A DNA stretch of 64,000 nucleotides from Xestospongia bergquistia (GCA_963965975.1 OZ014414.1:5183501-5247500); one strand, 5' to 3'; counted from the stretch's first letter, positions 12,745 to 25,016 are shown. The notes: generated by a model not told the origin, from the sequence alone. Translations and numbers: made by a program.

Positions 12745-13547
12745 TTATACATTGACAGCAGCTGATCTTGATGATATGTCTCTACTTGCCAATAATATAG
12801 TACATAGAGAGCTTGTGATAATCATTAAACCACCAAGGCATGCAAATACCTATTGGAAATATTATGAATAACAGTATGTGTTTATTACTATCAAGAAACA
12901 TTGATTTAAAAGTGCTTCATGTCTTTTGTTTAGTTTTACGTACTGTTGATCCTGTAATCTGCCTAAGGAAATTGACATTGCAATCCATGTTCGTGCTTTT
13001 TCTGAAAAAGAAAATGACTGATAAAATTTTGTAAAATGTCAAGGCATGGCATTGTTGTAAGCCTGCAGATGTCACACCTACAATGAATCACAAGTAATTG
13101 TCCATCCTGAAGTGATCACTATAGCACCAGCTAATGCAAATACAACAGAAATCAGTAGAATAACAAACTCAGCAATCCAAAAGAATGATAAGGGGATAGT
13201 ATGCCTGGAAAATTTGAACAGAACATCATATCATTAAATTTATTTTTCAATAGACTATAATATGCTTACTGTTTTATTATATTATAGGTCTTTGTTACAA
13301 TTAGGATAATCAAGATCAACACACCTACTCCTGCAAAGACTTCACCACATATTGAAAAAATACAGGCAGCGTTCGTAGGAGAGATATTGGAGCTACTATA
13401 ATATAAAGGACACTCATTTCCTTGTATGAGATGGTTTGGACGAGAATAGGCATTGTAAATCATGCCTGCAGCTACAAAAAGAAATGTTGCTGTTAAGGCA
13501 TGAAGAACAAGCACAACTTTCTGCAATATAGTCGTTGATTTTGCCAT
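12745..13547 (-). CDS. Four-helix (tetraspan) membrane protein, 4 exons, 187 aa
   Basis: Exons 13270-13547, 13082-13204, 12944-13001 and 12745-12849 join in consistent phases (2, 2, 0) through GT-AG introns to give 187 residues from ATG 13547 to TAA 12745. Hydrophobic segments lie at about residues 10-30, 60-88, 97-120 and 154-173. The first extracellular loop carries NECPLYYSSSN and the second carries CDSLKSTNMDCNVNF, with paired cysteines. A CxIFSICGE motif opens helix 2. The exon structure is confirmed by the divergent homologue at 16031-17069, which has introns at the same places. The topology resembles MARVEL/TMEM179-type or claudin-like tetraspans, but I cannot assign a family. Likely plasma membrane; function unknown. 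No disruption seen. Confidence 0.75.
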
Positions 13548-13996
13548 AGTGTATACACTACTTTATCAACTCAGACAAATAACAATTACGTGTATTGATC
13601 AAGAGACGAAGGTTTCTTTCTTTATAAGTGCATGCTATGAGAAATTAAAGAGCGACATTGTACTTATAATAAATATTGTCAACACCCACTTATAAATTTC
13701 CCTTCGGTAATTTCCGAGTCGTAACACAATATAAACAAAAGCCATTCATAGTTTTACTAAATATTAATGGCATAGGAAGAGATATGTGAAGAAATATGAC
13801 ATGCAAAGTAACCTTTATTCGCTAATTATACCATACTTAATATGCTTTATTTGCCATCTGTAATAGATGTATTATGTTGCAGACAAAGTCTTCATATCCA
13901 CACCAGCTTATGTGCCCAACAAGACATGAAGTAGTTGTTGGCAAGATAACATGATGAAAACATGGCATTAATGGTATAGAAAGAGATTAAACATTG
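13548..13996. promoter_or_regulatory. Upstream region of tetraspan gene
   Basis: This 5' flank of the minus-strand tetraspan gene holds no coding exon. A GC-richer segment at 13560-13740 may contain the promoter, but no specific TATA box or initiator can be assigned. Confidence 0.25.
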
Positions 13997-14215
13997 CTGT
14001 AAAACTGGTTCATTGATTTAACCAATATGTGGTTATACAGATAACATGATTCAAAATGAAAGTAAACATAATACTGTTTTGATAACAATTACCCTTTACA
14101 AAACGATGTTATGTTTTTATATTTATAAAAATCATTACTACTTTAACATTTTGTAAACAGTTTGCATCATGCAATCATAATTATATTGCTTAAATCAACC
14201 AATTTGTTTTTACAG
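13997..14215. mobile_element. MITE, same TIR family as 11280-11793
   Basis: The left end CTGTAAAACTGGTTCATTG continues with ATTTAA. It mirrors the right end, whose reverse complement reads CTGTAAAAACAAATTGGTTG and also continues with ATTTAA. The element is about 219 bp and non-coding. It sits between the two divergent tetraspan genes. Confidence 0.6.
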
Positions 14216-16030
14216 ATGCATCAAGAAATGTCATCAAACATCAACATTAGTATAGGTTTAGCACTACTGTCACATGTACAGTGTGTGACCATAGATCACC
14301 GTTTTCTCACTCTTGCACCCCAATAGCCTGTGGTTCTATTTCCAATTTATGTCTGATATTAACAACTCAAGAATTCAATGGTGGTGCTGAGGGTGTTGCT
14401 ACTAATGACTTCTTCACCTTAGCTATTGCATTGTCTGGTATACATTATTATAAATAGATACCATGTTAGTACTGCTGTACTAAAAATGTCAAAATGCTAT
14501 CACTTATTGTAATTGTTTTCATTAATTACTGGGAGAGTGACTAGAGATATATTGCTTGGGATGTCTTTTACCATAAATTGTTTAATTATAGTCCTTTTAA
14601 TGATGGAAGTACACACCCACAATTTTCCTTTTTCTTCTAACCTTTTCGTCTTGTTGATTTCTACAATTATTGAGGGAGCAACTGCTAGAAAAAGTGATGT
14701 GGTGTATTGCCATTATAGTTGAAAAGATCAAGGGACATATTGAGCTTATTCATAGTAGGTGCATGTGGTTGAACTAATATGAAATGAAGATTCTGTCTGA
14801 ATATGTGGAACCTACTGGTGAGACTAAATAAAGGATAATGGGCAGAGAGTATATTTCCACTGTTAAGGAACTCTTGGGATAGAATAATTCAAATTTTCTT
14901 ACATTATTACATCTCCCACTGGTACATATTTGCACTAGCTTGCTCTAACTTTTTGGTACAGGTGTTTTAATACATCTGAATGATCTGTATTAATTATTAG
15001 AGCAACTTTGATGTTAAATGGCCAGCAAGCTAATCCAATTTTTTGCTAAGCCCTAAATCCTAACATGTGTTACAAACAATCAAACAATCCCGTATATACA
15101 TATATTCCAAGAATCAATTACAACATAAGATTTTTAAAATCCCTGTATGCTGCTTGTAATAATCAAAACAGCATGTTCTCTTAATTTGGAACTATTTTAA
15201 TAAAAGATATTAAGCCTTCTACTAAATAATACATGCAGTATTACAAGATTTGTGAACCTGAAGTGTAAAACAAACTGGTTATAAAACTATTACACCTCAC
15301 ATGTCTTTAAGCATTGAAAATGTTCCCTGAGCTCATACTGTGTCTTGAATGAATTAATATCTTGCTCATGGCTGCAATTATAGACAATAAACTAAAAATA
15401 TGTCTTTTTGGTGTTAGTTTGCTTTATTGATCAGACATGTGTATATGTGGTAGGTATTGCAATGCCTATGTAGGATAGTCAGGATTGTCCATTGAAATGT
15501 TTTGGCAGAAAACAATGAATATCTCACTCAGAAATGAAAAAAATCTACAATTCCTACCATATATCTTCCTATGATTAATCCTTCAGTATTATACTATATC
15601 TTAGTTATATGTTAAGACAAGGTTTGTAAGCATAACAGACACAATTGGTCAAATGTGGAATTTGTATATCTTTCCCCTGTGTTTACCTTTTGAACTCATG
15701 ATAACTCAATAATCATAAACATTCTATAATTCATGAAGTTCAAGGGTGTAACACTCAACTACAAAGTATGGTCTCTTGTAGATCTCATTTTGAGTGCTTA
15801 GATAATATTAATGACTTTCCAAAACGATTCCTTTACATTAACTTAATTTCTCTAATATATTTTTATATTGCAAACATAGGAAACAGGTGCACACAAGTAT
15901 GATGCAATAAGACATTTTTTCTTATTAAAAATTCATTTCTGTTAATATGCTTCCTTATTCTGACAATAACACAGGAAGCAAAACAAAATAATAATTACAA
16001 AGTCTCAGTAGATGTAAGGCAAACTGTAGT
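14216..16030. other. Intergenic, no gene seen
   Basis: Lies between the MITE and the plus-strand tetraspan pseudogene. No exon is supported. A hydrophobic open stretch near 14513-14720 has no splice context and no similarity to the neighbouring tetraspans. Confidence 0.45.
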
Positions 16031-17069
16031 ATGAAAATTGAGTCATTTTTTAAATGCAAGCGTGAAAAAAGCAGCAAACTTATTATTACATTGCAACTTC
16101 TTCTGATAGTTTTGTATTTTCTGTCTTTAATTAGTAGTGACGGCTGCTGGTCTGTTTGGTAATGTACATTATCGTTTGGAAGACAAGTGGGAGGAAACTG
16201 ACTACTATACTTGTGTTTTGTATTTCAGTGAAAGCAATCTCTAACCCAGAGAGTCCATCTTTCAATTTTGTATTTGGGGAGAAGCTGCTGTTGGTTTTGG
16301 TCTAGTCAATTTAATAATTGTGGGTTTTATCAAGATTGCTATTGGGCTTATGAAGTAAGTGATTTGCACACAGTGTTAATTATTTGCATTATTTCGATTC
16401 AGAGTGGTATATTAGTATCTGACTGTTATCTATCTTAATGCTTAATACAATACATAAGATAATACTGTATAATTGCACACATGAATTTGGTTGGACATGT
16501 ACTGGTGCTTATTTGCAATAATTATGATTAACCTCCATCCTTTTGTCCATGCAGCAACAACTTCCTACTGATAGTGGACATTATGTTTCTAGCAGTCACT
16601 ACAGTATTTGCACTTGTAGTTGCAATTATGCTAAGTTCTACCTGTGATACTGTAGGGTAATAATTTAAAATCTTTTTGTCTTTTCTTTACTTATATAGTT
16701 ATAATTTCTATTCCTTGCATTTTTAAGTTCTGATAATTGCAACACTGATTTCTTGACTCAAGTTACTGGAGCAGTTGTGAGTCATGTAGAAGAGTTCAAT
16801 TGTTTACAGATTCGTACTGCTTCAATCAGTACTATATTTATACAAACCACTGATAATATTTAAGGCTACTATATAGAAAGAAGAAGTTTGCAAAATATCC
16901 ATAGCATGTGTAATATAATAGTTCAGGCAAAATAACAAACAAACTATCAATAACTATCAATAACTAATCATGTTTACTTTATACAATTCTTTAGGTATGT
17001 GGATGTTTCGCTGTAGCTGTGATCACTGGAAGTATAATCCTGTATGTATTTGTTACTGTAATTAGTTGA
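16031..17069 (+). pseudogene. Broken paralogue of the 12745-13547 tetraspan
   Basis: Exons at about 16031-16354, 16555-16656, 16728-16776 and 16995-17069 join in the same phases as the intact minus-strand gene, with similar lengths (102, 49 and 75 nt for exons 2-4). Shared motifs are CIWGEAAVGFG vs CIFSICGEVFAG, TTVFALVVAIM vs ISVVFALAGAI, DNCNTDFLTQVTG vs DCNVNFLRQITG, and a final helix VCGCFAVAVITG vs VFACLGGLMIIT. Exon 1 is damaged. The frame starting MKIESFFKCK at 16031 must shift by one near 16128-16134, and TAA at 16242-16244 falls in frame where the intact copy has a Ser/Ile. All later exons are open, so inactivation is either recent or due to sequence errors. Confidence 0.7.
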
Positions 17070-17111
17070 GTAAAGTGGGAAAACCTGCTTATTAATTACC
17101 TTACCTGCTTA

Positions 17112-17245
17112 TCAACAACCTTTGAGTTACGATTGTATTCTCTTAATATTTTTAAGTTCTTTATAAAATTAATTATTATAATAATTAATTTTATAAGGAA
17201 CTTTAAAATATTAAGAGAATACAATTGTAACTCAAAGGTTGTTGA
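17112..17245. repeat. Near-perfect 134 bp hairpin (inverted repeat)
   Basis: Left arm TCAACAACCTTTGAGTTACG and onward matches the reverse complement of the right arm ending CTCAAAGGTTGTTGA. Arms are about 60 bp with a very short AT-rich centre. It begins about 40 bp after the stop of the tetraspan pseudogene. It could be a small foldback MITE or a hairpin in the 3' UTR. Confidence 0.85.
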
Positions 17246-18309
17246 ATGTTATGTCATATTGATACTTCTCACAACTGTCTTAGCTCATTACGAATGTTGC
17301 ATTTATTTCATTTATTACACTGAGTATTGACACACCTGATATAAGTGCAAGAGGACTTCTCTACTTTCAGCAAGTTTAATTAAATGGAATATCTCAGTAT
17401 AAAAAAATACCATTATTGCTCTTATTCACCACAATTTTAATAACACCTCAAACTCATATATAATGCTTGCTTTCTAAGTCAGTCTTCATTGTATAACAAT
17501 TAGTTCAACACTTGTTTATAAGATCCCTAGATCACAGGGAAAAAGTCTATTTATGATGTTTGGAAAATAATATATTTACATCAGTTGTATTACTATGTAT
17601 GTATACATATTTACCAATGGATGTAATATTGATGGTTTTTTGGATGAAATTTTACAATTATACAATATTAGTGATAAAAATATCTGACAATAATCTTATG
17701 ATTGTAATATTTACGTTAAAATCAATATTAAAAAAAATACAATGATTGTATCATCAATGATTTACATTGTATTATATCACTTTATGAAAATAGTCCACTA
17801 TACCAAATTAAAATGTATATAATTATTATTAGACAAGACCCTTGTGTAACAATTGAATTCCACAACAAATAGAGATATAGTTCATTGAGATAAAAACTCA
17901 TATACTGTAATTAATATAAATATATTTTAATTATGATACATGTAACAATACCATAATTAATTTTGTTACAAGATAATGTACCTTATGACAATTGTTATTT
18001 GTGGTTGTTAGTAATATAATATACATTATACTAACTATATAAATGTAAGTATATATTATCATGTGACTTGATGATGTATATCATGTGACTTGATGATGTA
18101 TATCAAATTATATTTATTATAAATTAGTTTGTTATTTTACAAATAATTATGGTATCAGAGCATTCATAAAAATTCAAACAAATGACTGACAAATATTTTA
18201 TTATTAACATATTAATTGGAATATCTGATATACAACTAAATACATTACAAAACAAAACATACCAAAAACAGTTACAATTATAATTTATAACAAGTCATCA
18301 TTTTAGTAA
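17246..18309. other. AT-rich spacer with a 22 bp tandem duplication
   Basis: No gene seen. The unit ATCATGTGACTTGATGATGT(AT) is directly duplicated at 18058-18104. The remainder is very AT-rich. Confidence 0.5.
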
Positions 18310-18815
18310 ATGGGAGAGAAACGTGGTCTTTCCGTGGTAACTAATGAATTTTGCTATTATAGTTTAGATTACAACCACCTTCATAATAACTATGAAACCA
18401 CCAACCACTTACATAACAAATACCACAGTGACCAAGAGCAACAGCATTATCTCTCTGTCTTTGATTGTAAACATCATTTGATTATGTGCAGCCATTCAAT
18501 CTGAACTGAACCATTACCTGAATAACCAGATACTGTTAGAGTATACTTTATTACATTACTCCCAACACTATAATTAAAGATGAGTATTTAGCAAATGATT
18601 TCTCTCTTTCAATACTTTCCAAGTCTATTTGAAGTGTATTTGGAGATAAAATATAAGTCAGACAATGTATTTACTGAGCCTAGCCAAAATTCTCCAGTTA
18701 AGTTACCAAAACCTTCCTCATAGTCAGTCCAACTTTGATAAAAGTCAACAGATCCATCTTGTCTTCTCTGAAAGACAGTCCATCCACCACCATCAGTCTC
18801 CATATCACAATAGAC
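18310..18815 (-). pseudogene. Broken fibrinogen-domain exon, copy of 19570-20151
   Basis: From the acceptor near 18815 the minus strand reads [20 protein letters not shown], nearly identical to the intact gene. It then decays. After GEFWLG about ten residues are lost and the frame changes to [13 protein letters not shown]. Two stops follow near 18560. Later pieces still match: YSSLIIVLG, TVSGYSGNGS, FTIKDRDNAVALG (the acidic calcium-site region) and SGWWFHSYYEGGCN. No upstream Cys-rich exon is attached. It is a tandem duplicate of the intact gene's last exon that is no longer functional. Confidence 0.85.
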
Positions 18816-19569
18816 CTGTAGAGGACAGTATAGGATACAATACATATATCATTTATTACCTATATATAATTTTTTAAAATTCATAAAATGTAGTATAAAG
18901 ATCTCAAAAAAGATTATAGTAGAAATGGCAGTATGAAATTTCTATAGATTGATGGATGAATAATAATATGAATGAATGGATGTATAGATGAACAGATGTA
19001 CCAAAGAAAGGATGAATAAATAGATGGACAAATGGTTAGACTAGAAGGAGGTTAATAATAACCTTATCATAAATGACTTCTCATTAAAAACATTTTATTA
19101 TTCATATCATATACTCATTAAACTTCTCTCATTTATTACAGCAACTACTATTAGAGTCATTATATATAGGTAGACAATGTTATTGTTTATCATATCATGT
19201 ACTTATCATACTACCAGCAGGTCTACCAAAATGTATTGTATAGTACTTAATATAAATTAAAGTATAGGTAATCTCCTCCTCCCTCTCCTCTCCCCTCCTC
19301 TCCCCTCTACTTATTTAGTTAATAGTTATTTTATCTCTGTGTGTGTTGTTATTATCATAACATGAATATTAGTAATATAATAGTACACACAATATGACAA
19401 AGTAAAAATTACAATAATAACTATAATATAAAAGACATATACTGTCGTTAGTTGGACATATCTCATATCAAACAATTTGTAATAAAGTATGTAATTAAAA
19501 AACAACATAGTTGTTAAACTTGTAAATAAAAAGCAATAATTATTATCTGATTGTAATAATGAGAGATTG
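18816..19569. other. Spacer between fibrinogen copies, low complexity
   Basis: Contains degenerate ATGGATGAATG-type minisatellite sequence at about 18950-19040 and a C/T-rich CTCCTCCCCTC tract at about 19270-19310. No coding exon seen. Confidence 0.5.
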
Positions 19570-20561
19570 TTAATTACGACGAACTTTCATCTCTGTAAAC
19601 TTGAGTGAGTAAGTACCACCTTTCCAGTCAAACCACAGTACTCCACTGTAAAAACTAACTGGTCCTCCATTAGAGTGGTAAGGTGCATTGAGGTGAGATT
19701 GCATACAACCATTAAACCACCAGGCTCCTTTCCAGATGTAAGCACATGAAGCAATGATATTATCATTGTCATTATCTTTTGTAGAGAACTTCATACCATT
19801 GGAACGAGTTGCAACATGGCTGCGACTTGCATCAGTGACCAATGCATCTCCAGCAGTACCAGAGTATTCTCCTGCATTAAGTGTGTACTTAGTAGTACTG
19901 TCTCCAATACTGAATGTAGAGTACTGGGCATAAGCTGTGTTATTTTCAAAGTCTCCAAGATCCACTCGTAGAGTATTTGTTCCATCTGGTGTAAGACGAT
20001 GTACTTTACTTAAACCTAACCAAAATTCTCCACTAAGGTTACCAAACCCTTCCTCGTAGTCAATCCAGTTGAGATAAAAGTCAACAGATCCATCTTGTCT
20101 TCTCTGAAAGACAGTCCATCCACCACCATCAGTCTCCATGTCACAGTAGACCTAGTAGAGGACAGTATAAGATACAATACATATATCATTTATTACCTCA
20201 AATGGTGTCTGTCCATCAGGGTTAACAATATAGATACCATTAGTTGTACTACCTGACTCAAACCATCCCTTGCAATCTTTAAACACTATTAAAAATTAAA
20301 TTAATACATGTACAAGTATATTGTTGTTTTACCTGGACAAGTGCTGGGTAATATAGATGGACAAGGAATAAACCTAGTCAAGCCTGAATTGTCCATAATG
20401 TGAAATATCTTTCCATTGTTACTAGATGTACAGCAGTATTGTTCATAGAGTGATAAGGGTTTTTGCTCCAGTAGACTGTTATAATCAGCTAAGCAATCAG
20501 AAGATCCGTCACTCGTCCTAGTAGTTAACAATACCACAATTAACATCAAGATAGCCACCAT
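19570..20561 (-). CDS. Secreted fibrinogen-related (FReD/ficolin-like) protein, 299 aa
   Basis: Three exons: 20333-20561, 20197-20285 and 19570-20151. Splicing is GT-AG and in phase. I prefer ATG 20561 because MVAILMLIVVLL is then a clean signal peptide; an upstream in-frame ATG at 20612 would bury it. Residues about 20-75 form a small Cys-rich module (SLYEQYCC, CPS-x-x-PSTCP). The fibrinogen-like domain follows: [37 protein letters not shown], acidic KDNDNDN at the usual calcium site, WWFNGCMQSHLN and LKFTEMKVRR at the end, so the domain is complete. FReD proteins are extracellular lectin-like recognition or adhesion proteins. The ligand is unknown. A broken copy lies just downstream and a stand-alone Cys-rich module upstream. 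Confidence 0.9.
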
Positions 20562-20612
20562 TTTAATGTTGTTCTTGTCACTGAGCAATGATGTAAGGAT
20601 AGATTCCTTCAT

Positions 20613-21558
20613 TCTTTACATATTAGGCACCATATCAAATTCAGTTATCTTAATGTGTTATAGTAAACATATATGTACTTCAAAGTGTATAAATAATACA
20701 TTTCTTGGCTTCTCATAGAATGCAGGGACTAGTATACTGTCTACTGTCTGGAACATTGAAGTCATTGAAGTCATTGAAGTCAATTGTGATACTAAAAATA
20801 GTCTTTTGGAGTGGTGCTAACTTTGATACTAAAAATAGAACATTTTTGTAATACAAAGTTTAAAAAGGATACATAATAATATTATATAACAAATGACATT
20901 TTAGAGTACAACATAAACATTTAAACAAAATAAAAATAGCAAGAATAATATCATTTAATATAATATTCACAGGTAAAAGTTATAATACAGTTTTATATTC
21001 TGTAAACTTGTGAGAGTTATAATCACACTTAATTTATATTATTGAGATATTAGAACTTTTATTATAATATGTTGACAAGAATTAGTTTTTGTAAATGGGA
21101 CAAAAGGACCTTTTGGATCATATATTCTATTAAACAAAATAAATCGTTCAAATTAACTATATAAATTAATATTTATTCTAACTTAGTCAATAGGTTTAGT
21201 GTGATATTGATGAAGACAATAGACCTACTGTAGTAGTTAAGTTTGATACTGTAATCAATAGTATAGACATTGTTTAAAATTGTAGACAATATATAAAAAT
21301 TGAAAATGTTATTATTATTATTATAAATCAATTAACTTAATTAATGTCATGATGTAGTAATACTCTCTACTAAATAATATCATAATATTTAATATTAAAA
21401 CAAATACTATATGTTGTTATGTAATGATTTACTTGAAGGAAATGTGTAAAATCAATTTACTATTATTAATTATATTAATAAATAATGTCCCATGTTGTGA
21501 TGATTTGTTAAGAGAACAATTTTGTTAACATAATGTAAGTTATTAAAAATGTATTAAG
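20613..21558. other. Intergenic, 5' flank of fibrinogen gene
   Basis: AT-rich. A triplicated GAAGTCATT motif occurs at about 20757-20780. No coding exon seen. Confidence 0.5.
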
Positions 21559-21777
21559 TTATGGACAAGAACTAGGTCTTGTAGATGGACAGAGGATAAA
21601 CATAGTGAAGTCATTATCTTTTAAATGAAATCTCTTTCCTTTGTTACTTAATATACAGCAGTATTGTTCATAAAGAGAGGGTCCATGTTGTCCCATGTTA
21701 CAGTCAGCCATACAGTGAGAGGATCCCTGTCCTATACCAGGAGTTGGTAACACTAACAAAAAGAAAATAGCTGTCAT
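21559..21777 (-). CDS. Small secreted Cys-rich protein, 72 aa
   Basis: A single open frame from ATG 21777 to TAA 21559. Residues 1-18 form a signal peptide (MTAIFFLLVLPTPGIGQ). The remainder is a close copy of the N-terminal module of the fibrinogen gene at 19570-20561: GSSHCMADCN, PSLYEQYCC, a LSNKGKRFH stretch and CPSTRPSSCP. Where the fibrinogen gene has a splice donor directly after CPG, this copy has CP followed by a stop codon. It either encodes a free Cys-rich peptide (mature about 54 aa, seven cysteines) or is a truncated duplicate whose later exons were lost. No downstream fibrinogen exons of its own were found. Confidence 0.6.
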   Translation of the reverse strand: MTAIFFLLVLPTPGIGQGSSHCMADCNMGQHGPSLYEQYCCILSNKGKRFHLKDNDFTMFILCPSTRPSSCP

Positions 21778-22026
21778 TTTAACTACCAGCTATTAAAACT
21801 ACGCCTTGAAAACTTGAAACCACAATTATGAATAGAATTGAAAATAATAAGATAAAAAATATAGAATCATAGATGATAATTATTAACAGACAAATCTAGA
21901 TAACAAAAATGGAATCATAGTAATCAATAATCAAGTATAAATATGACAGCAAAACCAAAACCTTGTCTTTGGAGAAGACTTTAAATGGAAATGATACCAG
22001 GTTAAACAAGAGTTACATATAATCAA

Positions 22027-22945
22027 TTAAACTTTCTCACTCATCTTTGATTGGCTGCACAGACAATAATACCAAACAGGATTATTTCTTGAAACCTCAA
22101 TAACTACTTGAACACTAATCAATGTATCACGAGAAAAGTACTTGTGGCAACTTTCAATGCATATATTCTCATCCAAACACAAACTACATATTGTTTGTGG
22201 CCAAACTTCAACATCTTCACTAATAAGGAGAACATTCATTGCTGATTCTTCAACATTATGATCAACACACCACTCTAAAATAACTGAGAGTGTTCAATGA
22301 TATTAACCTAAAAATTAATGTCACATATGGCTCTTTCCTAGTCTGGGGCATTTTTTTAGCAAAAGGTATAGGGTTGTGCTTGTCAGCTTCCTTTCATTTC
22401 TTTTTATGCAAACTTATAACAGTTAATTCTGCTCCATTGGGTCTACCATACTTCTTAATCTTTGGAGGAAGTTTAATCTCAGGCACAATGATATCTAAGT
22501 AAAAAATTAAGTAAAATATAAATATTTGTCTCGCTAGCTCTGGTTAGATTTATGTCTTCAACAACACAATCTTCTAAGAGCAGCATCTGCTTATTGATAT
22601 CCTGAGTTGGTGCATTCTTAACTCTTAAGCTGATCATGACACCCACCTAATATTATAATTATATATACCTGTAATTTTCATGATATTACCATTTATAGAG
22701 TCATTACTTTAACTGTTGTCCTCATTAGTGAAAGGTAATGCTGTGTTGCCTATACCAGTAATACATGAATATAATTTAAAACTTTCAAATACCTGTGAAT
22801 TCAACACTCTCTTGCTCTATAGCTATCATGAATATGTTCAAAAGTGAAAAACACTCTTCATATTCACTCATACCTCTTATTCTGAAAGAACATATTTGAC
22901 AAGACACTGACATCATTTTATTAAGCTTTTGATGTCGAGACATAA
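22027..22945 (-). pseudogene. Decayed transposon-like gene, ZSWIM/MULE-associated type
   Basis: Minus-strand exons read in order: SRHQKLNKMMSVSCQICSF (about 22945-22880), SEYEECFSLLNIF, VGVMISLRVKNAPTQDIN (about 22640-22560), KLPPKIKKYGRPNGAELTVI (about 22470-22420), and a final Cys-rich part ICSLCLDENICIESCHKYF to 22027. The basic PPK-x-K-x-GRPxGAExTVI motif followed by a Cys-rich finger is, as I recall, typical of repeated transposase-derived (SWIM/MULE-like) proteins in sponges and cnidarians. This comes from memory, not a search. An in-frame stop (KKK*KEAD, near 22395) and unclear joints suggest it is inactive. Confidence 0.4.
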
Positions 22946-23189
22946 CTACGTTACATGCTTGGTTGAAATGTCACTAATCTAGATGGTGGATATTGTATAA
23001 AATTAATCTATCATTGCGATAATTATATCTACATGTACCTGAAAACAATCTGTAGGTGTACTTGTGTAGCTCAAGTTAAAGGAAATTTAGACTTCATTGT
23101 GATATTTCATAATAATAATTGTTGTAATTAAATAACCAAGAATTCGAAGCATATACAGGTGCTCTTTACTAAGGAAACCAAAAGATTAT

Positions 23190-23530
23190 GAAAGAGAAAA
23201 ACGACTACGTAGATCAAGACAGCAAAGAGTATGTGTTAATGGTTTGTAGCCTTTATAATGATGTATTATAGATTAGGGACAGATGTGTTAAACATGTTAC
23301 AAAGGACGAAGAACATCTTTGCGCTGATGTAATAGCATCAATGATGTCTGATGAGGACGCTATTAAAGATGGATCCATGAATAGAGGTCGCAACTTTTTA
23401 ACGAATTCATTGATTAGATGAAAGGGCTACAAACTAAAAATTTGCTAGAAAGAAAAAGTTAATTGGCACACCAGTGAAGTCAGATTTACCTGCAAACATC
23501 AAACGATAGATGATATGCTAATTCAGTATG
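23190..23530 (+). pseudogene. Short transposase-like fragment
   Basis: Two open stretches, RDRCVKHVTKDEEHLCADV and ASMMSDEDAIKD, are followed by NRGRNFLTNSLIR and a stop. Then come KKLIGTPVKSDLPANIKR and another stop. The SDE-rich segment followed by a basic patch reminds me of C-terminal parts of sponge DNA-transposon proteins, but I cannot name the family. No complete frame exists. Confidence 0.3.
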
Positions 23531-25016
23531 TGACAAACATCATCACAATATTACACATGTTATCATTAGTATCCATATTATCATTTATTTGTACAAATTT
23601 TCATTTATGTATCTGTTATCACTTATTTATAGAATATTGTTTTCATTTGTTTTTCAGTCTAATCATTTTTCATCTGAAATAATGATACAACAATTTACAA
23701 TACAATAGAATATACAGTGGTGAGTATTTCACTAGGTGGACTATACATCTGATATACAAGTATTTTACTACCATTATACAGTATGTATACTCAAGTGTAT
23801 AACATGGAAAAAAATTTAACAACACAAGAGTACACACAATGTATACAGTAGAGTAGAATAGAGATCTGGCAGAGTGTACTACCACATCCATTTAATAAGA
23901 AATGACTTCATAATAATGACACTTGTTAGAACATGTTATGCAGTTGATTTTGTCGGGAACATGTTATGAAGTTTATTTTGTCGGAAATTAATTTGTAGTA
24001 GAATAACCATGTCAAATTTGATATCATTATAATTTGGAACATTAGTTCAATCCAGTACTAATTCATTGACTATGACAAGAAAGACAAACTCATATCTTTA
24101 GAAATAGTAGGAAATATTATTAGTGTATTGCACTGATACTAATATCAGCATGATAAACAAAAGGATAATATGAAAATAAGTAACAATATCTAACTAAAAA
24201 ATATGAAAGTAACAAAAAGCATATAAACGATAATATATGATTTGTACAAATGATCCACAGTATATGTATACTAGAGAATCAATAAATACAGTCAAATTTG
24301 TTAATTCCCAATAATTCCTAGTAAATGGAGCTGAAGGTATTGGTACTGTGTTCACTGTATTAACCCTAGAGAAAGAGCTACCTTACAGAGAGTGATTGCT
24401 GGAAGGGAACCAGGTCCAGAAGGCATGGTAAGAGGTAAAAGATGATAGCTAGAATGGAATCCAGAAGGCTTGGTAAGAGAGAGGAGGAGTACTTCTTGCT
24501 TGATATTACTAGAAACTTTGGTACAAAAATTATTGAGGGACAATTAGCACTTACATGTAGTACAGCTAAAGAAGCCAAAGAATACTTCTCTAATATGGAC
24601 TTACATCATATACCACTACAATATAACATCGTATACCTCTACAATATAAAGGACCTGAAGATGATCAGACCATTGAGCTGGTAATTTAGTAATTATAGGA
24701 CATCATAACCTTTTCAAATGTTTTCTCCGTAGGTTTTTAGTAAAAAACACGTTCAATTAGCACTTACATGTATGGACGATAAATCAGATGATAATAATGA
24801 AGGGGAGACTCCGAGGACATGCCAGATGATGAATCTCTAATAATCTACTAATGAATACTTCTCCCCCAATTGTCTCCATAATGTAGCGAGCTTGATTGTT
24901 AAGATGAAAAGACTTTTAAATACTTGGTTTGAGGGAGATAAAGGCTCAGTTTGTAAAGATAATATGGAGCAGTGCTTTTCGAAGTTCTGGACAAGGATAC
25001 AAAATGGACTCTAATG
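23531..25016. other. Intergenic, no supported gene
   Basis: An 80-codon open stretch at 24442-24684 includes TRNFGTKIIEGQLALTCSTA and could be an exon remnant. It has no recognisable domain and no partner exons. A GGTCCAGAAGGCATGGTAAG / AATCCAGAAGGCTTGGTAAG pair at 24410-24480 is a small tandem duplication. Confidence 0.4.

Noticed and set aside
24442-24684. 80-codon plus-strand frame
   Set aside because: No domain, no partner exons, and part of it overlaps a small tandem duplication.
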